The notes under the pieces are model-generated. The model was not told the DNA's origin. It did not search any database and worked only from the letters and a program-made list of their open reading frames with translations. DNA of 64,000 nt from WRGT01 sp964450405 (lineage in GTDB: Bacteria; Spirochaetota; UBA4802; UBA5550): the NCBI GenBank assembly GCA_964450405.1, contig CAYVCQ010000002.1, positions 62,001 to 126,000 of the forward strand. Reading direction: 5' to 3'. The translations under genes and the position numbers were made by a program. Positions within the stretch are counted from its first letter, which is position 1. Each line of letters opens with the position of its first letter. This document shows, piece after piece, positions 1 to 7,736 of this stretch.

Positions 1-218
1 AAGAATTGAATGATTTCTGCATAAATAAAAAAATTAAAACCTCCGATTATTCTCTTTACAGCGGCGAGGAGTATGAACTTCTTTTTACAACAAAAAATGA
101 GATTCCTGATAACAAGCAGATTACGCATATTGGAAATATCACCACAGATGGATATACTTTGATTTCAGGCGGTATACGCTCTTCTATAGAAATCGATGGA
201 TATGATCACTTCAAATAA
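1..218 (+). CDS. thiL: Thiamine-monophosphate kinase, C-terminal fragment
   Basis: The reading frame is open from the left edge and stops at 216-218, so only the C-terminal 70 or so residues are present. The motif SGEEYELLFT matches the GGEDYELLFT block of ThiL, and IGNITTDGY matches the following IGxIT strand of the AIR-synthase-like fold. ThiL phosphorylates thiamine monophosphate to thiamine diphosphate in the cytoplasm. The TTG at position 6 is internal to the gene and is not its start. The next gene follows 17 bases downstream on the same strand and could be co-transcribed. Confident for family, but based on a fragment only. Confidence 0.8.
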   Translation, partial: ELNDFCINKKIKTSDYSLYSGEEYELLFTTKNEIPDNKQITHIGNITTDGYTLISGGIRSSIEIDGYDHFK

Positions 219-235
219 ATCAGAGGTTTACTAAA

Positions 236-931
236 ATGCAATTCAGAACTTTTTTATCTATTCTTTTAATTATCACCGGCGTTTCATGCTCGTCTAAACC
301 GGCTCAGATACCCGAGGGAACCTGGAATTACGATCTACTTGTAAATGGAATTAAAGCAGGACGGGCGGTTTTCTCCAACACCAGCTCGGGAGATAATTTT
401 GTTATAAAAAGTGAAATGTACCTCAACATGGGAACTATACAGAATAAATCTGTTCAGATTGTAACTGAGACAAAAGATTTTAAACCGGTAAAACTTGAAG
501 TATACAATACTGTGACCGATACAGCAGGTGTGGGAACTCAGGAGATCGATAAGACTGCGGTTTTTAAAGGTAATGAAGTAACTCTTAAAACCGGCGAGTA
601 TGAAACTAAATTTAATCTTAAAGAACCATTTGTTCTTGATGGTAATTATTTTTTCAGTGAACTTATGAAAAATAAATTTAAACCTGGAGTTATTATTAAA
701 GGATATATTTATGAACCATCTGTGGAAATCGATACTCCGATTCTAGTTATTGTTGAAACAAAGGGTATGGAAGAGGTCATGGTGGGTAACAAATCAATGA
801 AGCTTCTCCATATCAAGCAGAGAGTTGAAAAACTGAAAAGCATGGATATGTATTTAAACGACCAGGGTATAACTGAAAAAACTGTAATAAAAATGCTGAA
901 CAATGTTTTTGAACTGGTGAGAGTTGAATGA
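236..931 (+). CDS. DUF3108-like lipoprotein
   Basis: This 231-residue protein starts with a hydrophobic segment ending in a lipobox (GVSC, Cys18), so it is predicted to be a lipoprotein anchored to the inner or outer membrane. The rest is rich in beta strands with the LLVNGIKAGRAVF opening (residues about 34-46) seen in DUF3108 proteins, which are periplasmic and of unknown function. Its last codons overlap the start of the transglutaminase-like gene by four bases (ATGA), which implies translational coupling and a shared envelope role. The DUF3108 assignment rests on pattern only. No enzymatic motif is visible. Confidence 0.7.
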   Translation: MQFRTFLSILLIITGVSCSSKPAQIPEGTWNYDLLVNGIKAGRAVFSNTSSGDNFVIKSEMYLNMGTIQNKSVQIVTETKDFKPVKLEVYNTVTDTAGVGTQEIDKTAVFKGNEVTLKTGEYETKFNLKEPFVLDGNYFFSELMKNKFKPGVIIKGYIYEPSVEIDTPILVIVETKGMEEVMVGNKSMKLLHIKQRVEKLKSMDMYLNDQGITEKTVIKMLNNVFELVRVE

Positions 932-1719
932 ACAGATTTAAACTGATTTTTAAAATCTTATCTCTCTCTTCCATCTTTTCATTCATCTTAATATGCAGCA
1001 ATGCAGAATCATTGCCGGTATCATCATTTATTATTGTTCCTTCCGGAATAACCGGTTCTGTTTATACAGAGTCCAGAACTGTTTATAGAGTCGAAAGCTC
1101 AGATGAGGATTTTACACTATCACCGACTGCTAATCAGAAAATATTATCTATCAAATCCGGTAACGACAGAAGTGTAATACTTGTTTCTTCAGGCGAATCC
1201 GCTGCACCTGTGGAAAAAGATTTAAGCATATATCTCAGAAACTCACCGTATCTTAATACAGACAAAGCGAGTATTATAAAAGCAGCTGAAAGATTTAAAA
1301 CCTCAAAAGATCCATTGCAAGAGGTTTCAGTTTTCGTCTATAACCATATCTCGGACAAAAAAATCGGGATACCAATGCTCCCGGCATCATCAATTCTATC
1401 CGGGAAATCGGGAGACTGCACAGAGCATAGTATTCTGACGGTATCAATTCTCCGGACACTGAAGATTCCTTCACGTGCTGTTATGGGGATAATACTTGCA
1501 GAAAATTTTTCAGGTAAACAGAATGTTTTTGTCTATCACATGTGGGTGGAGGCATTTCAGAATGGAAAATGGATACTGGTTGACTCGACAAGACCTCACG
1601 ATCTGCATCCCAACAGGTACATTGCCCTTGCATATCACAACCTCATGACAGAGACTCCGCTGGAATACCTCAATGCAGCATCAACCATTCAGGATATGAA
1701 GATTTCTGTAGTTAAATAG
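928..1719 (+). CDS. Secreted transglutaminase-like (cysteine protease fold) protein
   Basis: The 263-residue protein has an N-terminal hydrophobic export segment (residues 9-24) and a C-terminal transglutaminase-like core. The three catalytic residues are visible in the expected order: Cys164 in GDCTEH, His204 in VYHMWVEAF and Asp219 in LVDSTRP. Such proteins are usually exported cysteine peptidases or amidases acting on protein or peptidoglycan crosslinks; the substrate here is unknown. The start overlaps the preceding lipoprotein stop by four bases, so the two genes are probably one translational unit. Followed by a structured intergenic repeat at 1771-1872. Confidence 0.82.
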   Translation: MNRFKLIFKILSLSSIFSFILICSNAESLPVSSFIIVPSGITGSVYTESRTVYRVESSDEDFTLSPTANQKILSIKSGNDRSVILVSSGESAAPVEKDLSIYLRNSPYLNTDKASIIKAAERFKTSKDPLQEVSVFVYNHISDKKIGIPMLPASSILSGKSGDCTEHSILTVSILRTLKIPSRAVMGIILAENFSGKQNVFVYHMWVEAFQNGKWILVDSTRPHDLHPNRYIALAYHNLMTETPLEYLNAASTIQDMKISVVK

Positions 1720-1770
1720 GCTTTAACAATCTGATAAAATTTTTTAATATCAATAATTAGTTTTGTAGCA

Positions 1771-1872
1771 GTCACCCCGGTTTTTCAGCTTCATTAATTT
1801 GAAAATACCGGGGTCTCATACAATACTTTCACTATGAGATGCCGGTATTCTCTACGAGAAACCGGCATGATA
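1771..1872. repeat. ~100-bp three-hairpin intergenic repeat, copy 1
   Basis: The segment carries three nested inverted repeats in a row: CCGG-T-rich/AATACCGG, TCTCATA/TATGAGA, and GCCGGTATTC/GAAACCGGC. A second copy with the same order of arms lies at 6997-7100. It sits between convergent genes (transglutaminase on plus, rsmD on minus) and may also act as a terminator. No coding potential seen. Confidence 0.65.
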
Positions 1873-1900
1873 AGACGATATACGGATTCATGGGAATAAT

Positions 1901-2488
1901 TTAAGCAATATAATTATATATCGTAAGTGATGTTGTTCCGTATTTCTTTGTCTCAAGCTTTTTAAAACCACTACATGTTTCAGGAAGTTCATTCGCGGAA
2001 AAATGCTGAATAATTATCTCCGAGTCTTCTTTCAATATTTGCGAACCCTGAATATCATTTAGAATCGGATCATATAAACCGGTTGCGCCCTTCCCCTTGT
2101 CATATGGAGGATCAAGGAAAACAACATCAGCCTTTATTCCCCGTTCAGAGATAAGTTTCAGTGCTGCCTTTGCGTTTAAATTTAAAACAATTGCTCTTTC
2201 ACCATTTCCGCTTGATGTAATAAAATTCTTGATAAATTCAAAACGGAACCTGTCTTTTTCAACAAAAACAACCTGTGAACATTTACGGCTGAGAGCTTCA
2301 AAACCAATCTGTCCCGAACCTGAATAAAGATCGACAAAGGTTTTACCGTCAAGATTCTCTCCAAGTATCGAAAACAACGCGCCTTTAACTTTCTGAGGTG
2401 TGATCTCAGCATCAATAAATTTAGATGTGTTAAAGGGGATAGCTCTCCCTTTCATCTGACCTGCAATAATTCGAATAGTTCCTTTCAA
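1901..2488 (-). CDS. rsmD: 16S rRNA (guanine(966)-N2)-methyltransferase RsmD
   Basis: The 195-residue protein has the SAM-binding motif I (FVDLYSGSGQIGFEALSR, residues 51-68) and the catalytic DPPY motif (residues 126-129) typical of RsmD, which methylates G966 of 16S rRNA in the 30S subunit. The opening IRIIAGQMKGRAI matches the family N-terminus, and the length is normal (about 185-200). The only plausible start is TTG at 2488; an in-frame stop lies four codons upstream and no in-frame ATG exists. It follows the DUF1858 gene by 13 bases on the same strand, so both are likely one transcript. Confidence 0.92.
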   Translation of the reverse strand: MKGTIRIIAGQMKGRAIPFNTSKFIDAEITPQKVKGALFSILGENLDGKTFVDLYSGSGQIGFEALSRKCSQVVFVEKDRFRFEFIKNFITSSGNGERAIVLNLNAKAALKLISERGIKADVVFLDPPYDKGKGATGLYDPILNDIQGSQILKEDSEIIIQHFSANELPETCSGFKKLETKKYGTTSLTIYNYIA

Positions 2489-2501
2489 AATCTTCCATCA
2501 A

Positions 2502-2696
2502 CTATTTAAGAGCATCGTTCAGTTCTTTTAGAAAAACATCCAGCGTCAGCCCATTGTGAAAGGCGGCCTTTTCTATAGTCTCCTCAACTACACCCTTGCA
2601 TGTAAGACAGTCGAGTTTATTATTCCTGAAAACATCTGCTACTTTCTTAGACATTTTCAACGCTTCAGCGACATTAGTATTTCCTTTTATTTCCAT
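2502..2696 (-). CDS. DUF1858 redox-disulfide domain protein
   Basis: A 64-residue protein with the DUF1858 pattern: a short helical N-terminus, a CLTC pair at residues 35-38 and a following EETIEKAAFHNGL helix. DUF1858 is found alone or fused to hybrid-cluster proteins, and its CxxC is thought to be a redox disulfide; the exact role is unknown. A GAGG ribosome-binding site sits seven bases before the ATG. It is directly upstream of rsmD in the same orientation. Confidence 0.8.
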   Translation of the reverse strand: MEIKGNTNVAEALKMSKKVADVFRNNKLDCLTCKGVVEETIEKAAFHNGLTLDVFLKELNDALK

Positions 2697-2892
2697 TTTA
2701 GACCTCTATTTTATAATTATTTGATGGTAAGTAAATATTAACTTCACGCATCCGGCCCGGTATCCCCGGAGGTGATTTTCCCCGAATGGTTAAACAGGCT
2801 TAATAACTCATTTTAAACAATACCAGAGAGAACAGAATTTCATAACAGAGTCAAATAATTCAACAATTTTCTTTAAAAACGACATAATTTAC

Positions 2893-2920
2893 TTGAAAAT
2901 AATTACAGCAGATTTACTAT
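2893..2920 (+). promoter_or_regulatory. Candidate sigma-70 promoter of rpmB
   Basis: TTGAAA (2893-2898) and TACTAT (2915-2920) are separated by 16 bases, about 36 bases before the rpmB ATG. An AAGGA ribosome-binding site follows at 2943-2947. Match by eye only. Confidence 0.4.
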
Positions 2921-2955
2921 TGCCTACAAATTCTTCGTAACTAAGGAAAAGACAA

Positions 2956-3144
2956 ATGGCAAAATGTGAGATATGCGGAAAAGGCGTTCAGTTCGGTTGT
3001 AACGTGAGCCATTCCAATAAAAGAGTAAACAAAATGTGGAAAGCAAACGTTAAAAAAATCAGACTGCTTGTTAATAACAGAGCTGTAAGAACTAATGTTT
3101 GCACAAGATGCATAAAAACAGGTAATATCGTTAAAGCTGTTTAA
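2956..3144 (+). CDS. rpmB: 50S ribosomal protein L28
   Basis: The 62-residue protein has the L28 hallmarks: MAKCEICGK at the start, VSHSNKRVNK in the middle and VCTRCIKTG near the end. Cys4/Cys7 and the second CxxC form the zinc-binding set of the C+ type of L28. Length is normal. It stands alone with its own candidate promoter and a strong intrinsic terminator. Confidence 0.96.
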   Translation: MAKCEICGKGVQFGCNVSHSNKRVNKMWKANVKKIRLLVNNRAVRTNVCTRCIKTGNIVKAV

Positions 3145-3166
3145 TGTAATTTTACATTATTTAACT

Positions 3167-3197
3167 TAAAAGCAGACTGTGAAAGTCTGCTTTTTTA
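3167..3197 (+). terminator. Rho-independent terminator after rpmB
   Basis: AGCAGACT (3171-3178) pairs with AGTCTGCT (3184-3191) around a five-base loop, and is followed by a run of T. It lies 23 bases after the rpmB stop codon. Confidence 0.85.
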
Positions 3198-3304
3198 TTT
3201 TACCCTACTGCTTCTATCTGAGAAATTGCACTCAATGTCATTTCAGTGAAAACGGGCGATCGAATGAAGAGCCCTCATGGTAAATTCAATAATTTTAAAA
3301 AACA

Positions 3305-3331
3305 ATGGAACTCCGCATACGCGAGGATGAC
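3305..3331 (+). repeat. Relative of the widespread TGGAxTCCxGC...GAATGACA repeat
   Basis: TGGAACTCCGCATACGCGAGGATGACA resembles the TGGATTCCCGC-N-GCGGGAATGACA palindromic repeat seen between genes in many bacteria. It lies between the rpmB terminator and the end of the minus-strand stress cluster. A related sequence occurs at 20631-20655. Confidence 0.4.
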
Positions 3332-3361
3332 ACAGTGATTCAAAACCATCGGGTCAAAACA

Positions 3362-4885
3362 CTAATAATCCGAGTTTTTCCACCCTTTTAGGTAATATAG
3401 ATAAAGCAGCGGTTTGTTAAATCTGTTCACCTCTGTCTTTACCTTGTCGGAGTCAGGAGGAAAATGCATGGAAGCCCTGAATGTTTCTTTTGTGAAAAAC
3501 TTTGAATCTCCTATTTCACTCATCTCTTCAAATTTATAATCTTTATCCATACCGATATTAAATCCCCAGTCACCAAAGGTTGGGATAAATACGTGATAAG
3601 GAACAACTGTTTTAAAGACCTCACTCAACGTATTATTTATACACCAGAATGCCTCACGAGCAAAAAGAGGTGATGCAGACTGAGTTACAAATACACCGTT
3701 TGATTTCAGGGACCTCTTTACTATTTTAAAGAAGCTGTCAGTATAAAGTTTTGAAACAGTTTCATCATGGGGATCAGGGAAGTCGGCAATGATTACGTCA
3801 TACTTAAGACTGTTTCTTGTGAGGTAATCGTAGGCATCGCCGGTTACAACATACACCCGCCCGTCAGCTAAGGAGTTTTTATTTATATATTTCAGTGTTG
3901 AATTATTTTTCGCAAGATCCACCATATATTCATCAAGCTCAATAAGTGTAACATGCAGAATGTTTTTAAACTTTAGAAGTTCGCGGACAGCAAGGCCATC
4001 TCCCCCTCCAAGAACAAGAACTGATATGTTTCTATCACCGCAGATCATTACAGGGGGATAAACCAGCATTTCATGATACCGGTATTCATCAGATGTGGAA
4101 AACTGAAGTGAACCATCGAGATATAACCTGAAGTCATCACCGCTTCTGGTAAGCACAATCTCCTGATACTTTGAACGTTTAGAAAAAACAATATCATCAT
4201 AAAACATTTTTTTATGGAGAATTGCCGTTACCCAGTCGGAGTTTACCGCTAAGAAAAGAAGCAGAATAAGAGATAACATCGCGAAGCTCAGATCTATTTT
4301 TTTTCTTGAATAATCGACAATTTTTACTATGACAATTATCCCCACGGCAATATTTAAAATACCGATAAAGATTGATGTCAGATATCTTCCCATGTAAGGG
4401 AAAAGTATAAGCGGGAAAAGAAGTGATCCACCCAGCCCCCCCATGTAATCAAGAGTAAGGACGTTGGATATTATATCTTTCAGTGTTCCGTAACTCTTCA
4501 GAATTCTTGTAAGGAGTGGAATCTCCAGACCTACAAGAGTACCTATTACCACCAGAAAAAAAACATGGAGCATGTAAAATGACGCGGAGAATGAGAACAT
4601 ATAGTTAAGAAGAACCACGGAAACTCCGCCAACCAGACCAAGAACTATTTCGATCCTGACAAATGACTTAATCAGATCCTTCGTGATATATCTGGAAAGA
4701 TATGAACCTAGACCCATTGAGCTGAGGAAAACACCTATTGTGATGGAATACTGCTGAACCGGATTTCCCAGAAGATATGAAGCAAGAGAACCAAGCACCA
4801 GCTCGTAAATTATTCCGCACAGTGATAAAATAAAAACAGAGAATAGAAGTATTCTCTGTTCGTTTTTCTCAAGATTAGCTTTCAA
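3362..4885 (-). CDS. Membrane-anchored spermidine-synthase-like aminopropyltransferase
   Basis: The 507-residue protein has a membrane half (residues 1-215, about seven hydrophobic helices) followed by a spermidine-synthase domain. The enzyme half shows DGSLQ (257-261), YHEML (270-274), GGGDG (292-296, cofactor binding) and DFPDPHD (368-374), the aminopropyltransferase signatures. Family members transfer an aminopropyl group from decarboxylated S-adenosylmethionine to a polyamine; whether this membrane-fused form does so is unproven. It is the last gene of a minus-strand cluster, two bases after a DUF350 gene. No S-adenosylmethionine decarboxylase gene is seen nearby. Confidence 0.85.
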   Translation of the reverse strand: MKANLEKNEQRILLFSVFILSLCGIIYELVLGSLASYLLGNPVQQYSITIGVFLSSMGLGSYLSRYITKDLIKSFVRIEIVLGLVGGVSVVLLNYMFSFSASFYMLHVFFLVVIGTLVGLEIPLLTRILKSYGTLKDIISNVLTLDYMGGLGGSLLFPLILFPYMGRYLTSIFIGILNIAVGIIVIVKIVDYSRKKIDLSFAMLSLILLLFLAVNSDWVTAILHKKMFYDDIVFSKRSKYQEIVLTRSGDDFRLYLDGSLQFSTSDEYRYHEMLVYPPVMICGDRNISVLVLGGGDGLAVRELLKFKNILHVTLIELDEYMVDLAKNNSTLKYINKNSLADGRVYVVTGDAYDYLTRNSLKYDVIIADFPDPHDETVSKLYTDSFFKIVKRSLKSNGVFVTQSASPLFAREAFWCINNTLSEVFKTVVPYHVFIPTFGDWGFNIGMDKDYKFEEMSEIGDSKFFTKETFRASMHFPPDSDKVKTEVNRFNKPLLYLYYLKGWKNSDY

Positions 4886-4887
4886 TT

Positions 4888-5160
4888 TTATTTCGGCTGC
4901 TCAGTTTTAGTCTGACTGCTTTTTAAAGTACCAGTACTTGTGGGTGCGGAAATTACTGACGCAACGATAATTGATATTCCAAGAATAACTGCTCCGATAA
5001 TTATACCAAGAGAGATATTCTGATCATCCTCGATCTCTTTTTTTATTGAAAATGGAGTAAAAAAAGAAATAATCAGAAAACCAAGCCCCATAAGAACTAT
5101 ACCCACCAGTGAATATACTACCGTATCAATTATACCGTAAAGAACTACTGACCAATCCAT
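4888..5160 (-). CDS. DUF350 family membrane protein
   Basis: A 90-residue protein with two transmembrane helices (about 10-35 and 50-72) separated by a charged loop containing KKEIEDDQN, the arrangement of DUF350 (E. coli YjfL type). The C-terminal tail is polar. Function is unknown; DUF350 genes recur beside PspA-, SPFH- and spermidine-synthase-like genes in envelope-stress loci. The stop lies two bases before the spermidine-synthase-like gene, so the two are almost certainly coupled. Confidence 0.8.
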   Translation of the reverse strand: MDWSVVLYGIIDTVVYSLVGIVLMGLGFLIISFFTPFSIKKEIEDDQNISLGIIIGAVILGISIIVASVISAPTSTGTLKSSQTKTEQPK

Positions 5161-5306
5161 AAAACCCCCCTGAACTTTTTTAAATGTATTTTTATCATCT
5201 GAAAATTATCAGACTTATTACTACCAAAACATTCCGATTTTTTCTCTGCCGCGCCAAGGCGCGGCAGAGAAAAGTTTCTCATAATCTCAAATGTAATACT
5301 TATATA

Positions 5307-5501
5307 CTACTTCCCTGACCTGAAACTACCTGAACCGCCATGATATGGAGAATAGTATCCGCTCCCCGCCCTTAGAGATTTTCTCTCTTCACTGACTTTT
5401 TTAAAGTATTCCTTTCCTGCTCTGGAATATCCTATATACCGTGAGGTGAGCATAAAAGCTCCGGAAGTCAATAAAACAGTAATTATTATACTTCTTATCA
5501 T
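5307..5501 (-). CDS. Small single-pass membrane protein
   Basis: A 64-residue protein with one N-terminal hydrophobic helix (residues 2-19) that may be a signal anchor, then a basic, Ser/Gly/Tyr-rich tail. The frame is open further upstream, but the ATG at 5501 has a GGGGG ribosome-binding site six bases before it and lies just after the DUF4178 stop codon, so this start is preferred. No family recognised. The position within the cluster suggests a membrane partner of its neighbours. Confidence 0.6.
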   Translation of the reverse strand: MIRSIIITVLLTSGAFMLTSRYIGYSRAGKEYFKKVSEERKSLRAGSGYYSPYHGGSGSFRSGK

Positions 5502-5511
5502 TATATGCCCC

Positions 5512-6921
5512 CTACTTATCCGACATCTCAAATGGGAGTTCATTATAAGATCTTGAACGGATCCGGCTGATTCCCCATAGAATAAAAAATATAACAAATA
5601 TTATTACAAAGTACATATAGCCTCTAGCCTTTGATATTGAAAAAGCTATTGCATTAACATCTTTCACATTATTATTGAACAGTTCCATATAAACATAATA
5701 TTTCCCTGATTCATCAAGAACAAAATCGGTATTATAACTTAAATCAGATTCATGCCAGTACCCGTCGCTATCACGGCCATCTTCATCCCAGAAATCACCA
5801 ACAATTACATATGACTCCAGAGGTTCAGGCATAGCATCAATATCTTCAAAGATATCTTTCAAAACCAGAGGATCGTTTATCTTTCCCCCTGACATTTCAT
5901 TCAGCCTGTTTTCATTTATAAGCATAAGTCTGAAAGACTGCCACTCAAGATTTAGAGGCTGAACTTTCTGATCTACGTTCACAGCTACATTATAAAGTTT
6001 ATTACCTTCAGGAATATCAAAGGGTCCGTAAAGTATCTGACTCTCATAAACACTCCCCTCTGCATCCTGTACGGCAGAGTTATCTACAAGTATTTTTTTG
6101 GAATTCATAACTCCCTGAACCGGAGTCTCGCTAAAACAGCTGTACACCGAAACTACAAGCGCAATAATCATACCGGCAACATAGAAACGGCTTTCCCATT
6201 TAAATGAATCTCTTTTCTTAAGAGTATTAGTATACAGATCTTTATATTTCTCGATGTTAAATGCTTCAATCACTTCACCGTGTGAAAGCTTTTCACCCTT
6301 TGTAATTGAGACTTCTTCATCTGATTTTTCAATTGTGTAGTGGTTCCCGTCTTTTTTAAAATCATAGCAGAGTGTTGCTTCGCCGATCTCAGGCTTCCAG
6401 GGGAGTTCACCTTCAGCTAGAACAATCCTGCCGATATACCCCTCTGATTTGCTGATTTTTTTTCCTTCAAATTCTATAAAAGAACCGTTTGTATCAATAT
6501 CTATAGATTCAGGAATATAATCCTCATATGAATCTATTTCTCCACCCTCCTCAACAAGATAGTGGAAAACACCGTCTTCGGAAATGGCAACCCACTCGTC
6601 CCAGGTGGATTTTTCATACTCATCCTCCTCCTGGTAACGTAAGCGGCCTATAATTTCATATTCGATACCTTTAAGTTTACCTTTTAGTCCCAGCTTAAAA
6701 ACTGTGGAATCCTTATCCTTTGTGAGATCATCTGCAAAAATACCGTAGTATTCGGAAGTGTGCTGATCGTATTCAGTATTGCACTGGATACATTTAGCTA
6801 TAGGAATGCTTACATTTTCTTCTTCATCTTCATCATAGTGAGAACGTGATCCCTTTGATAGATCACCTCCGCACTTTGTACATTTTAAGGCCTTCAGTTC
6901 CTCTTTCTTGTCTGCAGCCAT
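5512..6921 (-). CDS. DUF4178 protein with zinc ribbon and two membrane segments
   Basis: The 469-residue protein opens with a zinc-ribbon-like set, Cys14/Cys17 and Cys44/Cys47, then a DUF4178-type beta-rich region with the pattern GRLRYQEEDEYEKSTWDEW (about residues 92-110). A hydrophobic helix lies near 247-263 and another near 434-451, which leaves a roughly 170-residue domain that is probably outside the cytoplasm. Function is unknown. DUF4178 proteins are recurrent partners of SPFH/DUF350/polyamine-synthase genes. It is followed after ten bases by a small membrane protein gene. Confidence 0.78.
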   Translation of the reverse strand: MAADKKEELKALKCTKCGGDLSKGSRSHYDEDEEENVSIPIAKCIQCNTEYDQHTSEYYGIFADDLTKDKDSTVFKLGLKGKLKGIEYEIIGRLRYQEEDEYEKSTWDEWVAISEDGVFHYLVEEGGEIDSYEDYIPESIDIDTNGSFIEFEGKKISKSEGYIGRIVLAEGELPWKPEIGEATLCYDFKKDGNHYTIEKSDEEVSITKGEKLSHGEVIEAFNIEKYKDLYTNTLKKRDSFKWESRFYVAGMIIALVVSVYSCFSETPVQGVMNSKKILVDNSAVQDAEGSVYESQILYGPFDIPEGNKLYNVAVNVDQKVQPLNLEWQSFRLMLINENRLNEMSGGKINDPLVLKDIFEDIDAMPEPLESYVIVGDFWDEDGRDSDGYWHESDLSYNTDFVLDESGKYYVYMELFNNNVKDVNAIAFSISKARGYMYFVIIFVIFFILWGISRIRSRSYNELPFEMSDK

Positions 6922-6996
6922 AGCAACCTCTGGTTAAGATACGCTTTATTCTATTATTATTTGCGACTGCCCTATAAGTCTGTTTTAATTATCTAT

Positions 6997-7100
6997 GTCA
7001 TTCCGGTTTTGCATCTTCCGAGCAAGCAAATACCGGAATCTCATAGTAAAAACCGTCGTATGAGATACCGGTATTCCGTTGCACTTCAGCCGGTATTACA
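6997..7100. repeat. ~100-bp three-hairpin intergenic repeat, copy 2
   Basis: This has the same arm order as 1771-1872: CCGGTTTT/AATACCGG, TCTCATA/TATGAGA, then ACCGGTATTCC/GCCGGTAT. It lies between the two DUF4178 genes and so interrupts the cluster. It may modulate expression of the downstream half. Confidence 0.65.
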
Positions 7101-7122
7101 GCATAAAAATAATACATAAATA

Positions 7123-7725
7123 TCAATTCTCTACAATTATATCTCTTTTAAGTAAAGGTCTTCCTGCGAACATCTCCACTTCATTTTCGGTATATTCGAT
7201 GGATACTTTTTTACCATCAGAAACTGCATCAAGATAGACAACCTCTGTACCCGGTTCGACATAGAAAAAGAGTTCCCCCTCTCCACCTTCTACAACGGCG
7301 TGACCCTTCTCCTTCACCATTACCTTTTTGTCGCCAACCATAATATTCTGTCCGGCCTTAATACCGCTCACATCTGGAATATCAACTGCTTCAAAAAGAT
7401 CTGTGTAAAGTGTAAATGTTCCTTCATCTTCTGTAAACCAGGCTTTCTCTTCATCCAGGTCAATAAACCACTCGTCGTAATAGCCACCCTGATATTTATA
7501 CCTCATCCGTCCTAAAGCTGAAAAAGGTTTGCCGAGTATAGTCCCTCTTGAGCCGACTTTGAATATAGACGGAAATTCAGCAAGTTTAGGATATTTGCCT
7601 GCAATGTCAAGACCGCTATCACTGACTTTAAGATGTGTCCCGCAATAATTACAGACAAAAACCTTGCTGAACCTGTTCTTTATTTCTACAGGAGCACCGC
7701 ATGAAGCACAATTCATTGATGACAT
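7123..7725 (-). CDS. DUF4178 protein with N-terminal zinc ribbon
   Basis: With the ATG at 7725 the protein has 200 residues. That start has an AAGGAG ribosome-binding site seven bases upstream and sits 12 bases after the SPFH stop, so it is preferred over an upstream in-frame ATG that overlaps the SPFH gene. Cys6/Cys9 and Cys25/Cys28 form a zinc ribbon; the remainder has the DUF4178 pattern, including GRMRYKYQGGYYDEWFI. No membrane helix is visible, unlike the larger DUF4178 protein downstream. Role unknown; likely an adaptor working with the SPFH protein. Confidence 0.8.
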   Translation of the reverse strand: MSSMNCASCGAPVEIKNRFSKVFVCNYCGTHLKVSDSGLDIAGKYPKLAEFPSIFKVGSRGTILGKPFSALGRMRYKYQGGYYDEWFIDLDEEKAWFTEDEGTFTLYTDLFEAVDIPDVSGIKAGQNIMVGDKKVMVKEKGHAVVEGGEGELFFYVEPGTEVVYLDAVSDGKKVSIEYTENEVEMFAGRPLLKRDIIVEN

Positions 7726-7736
7726 CAATTGTCTCC

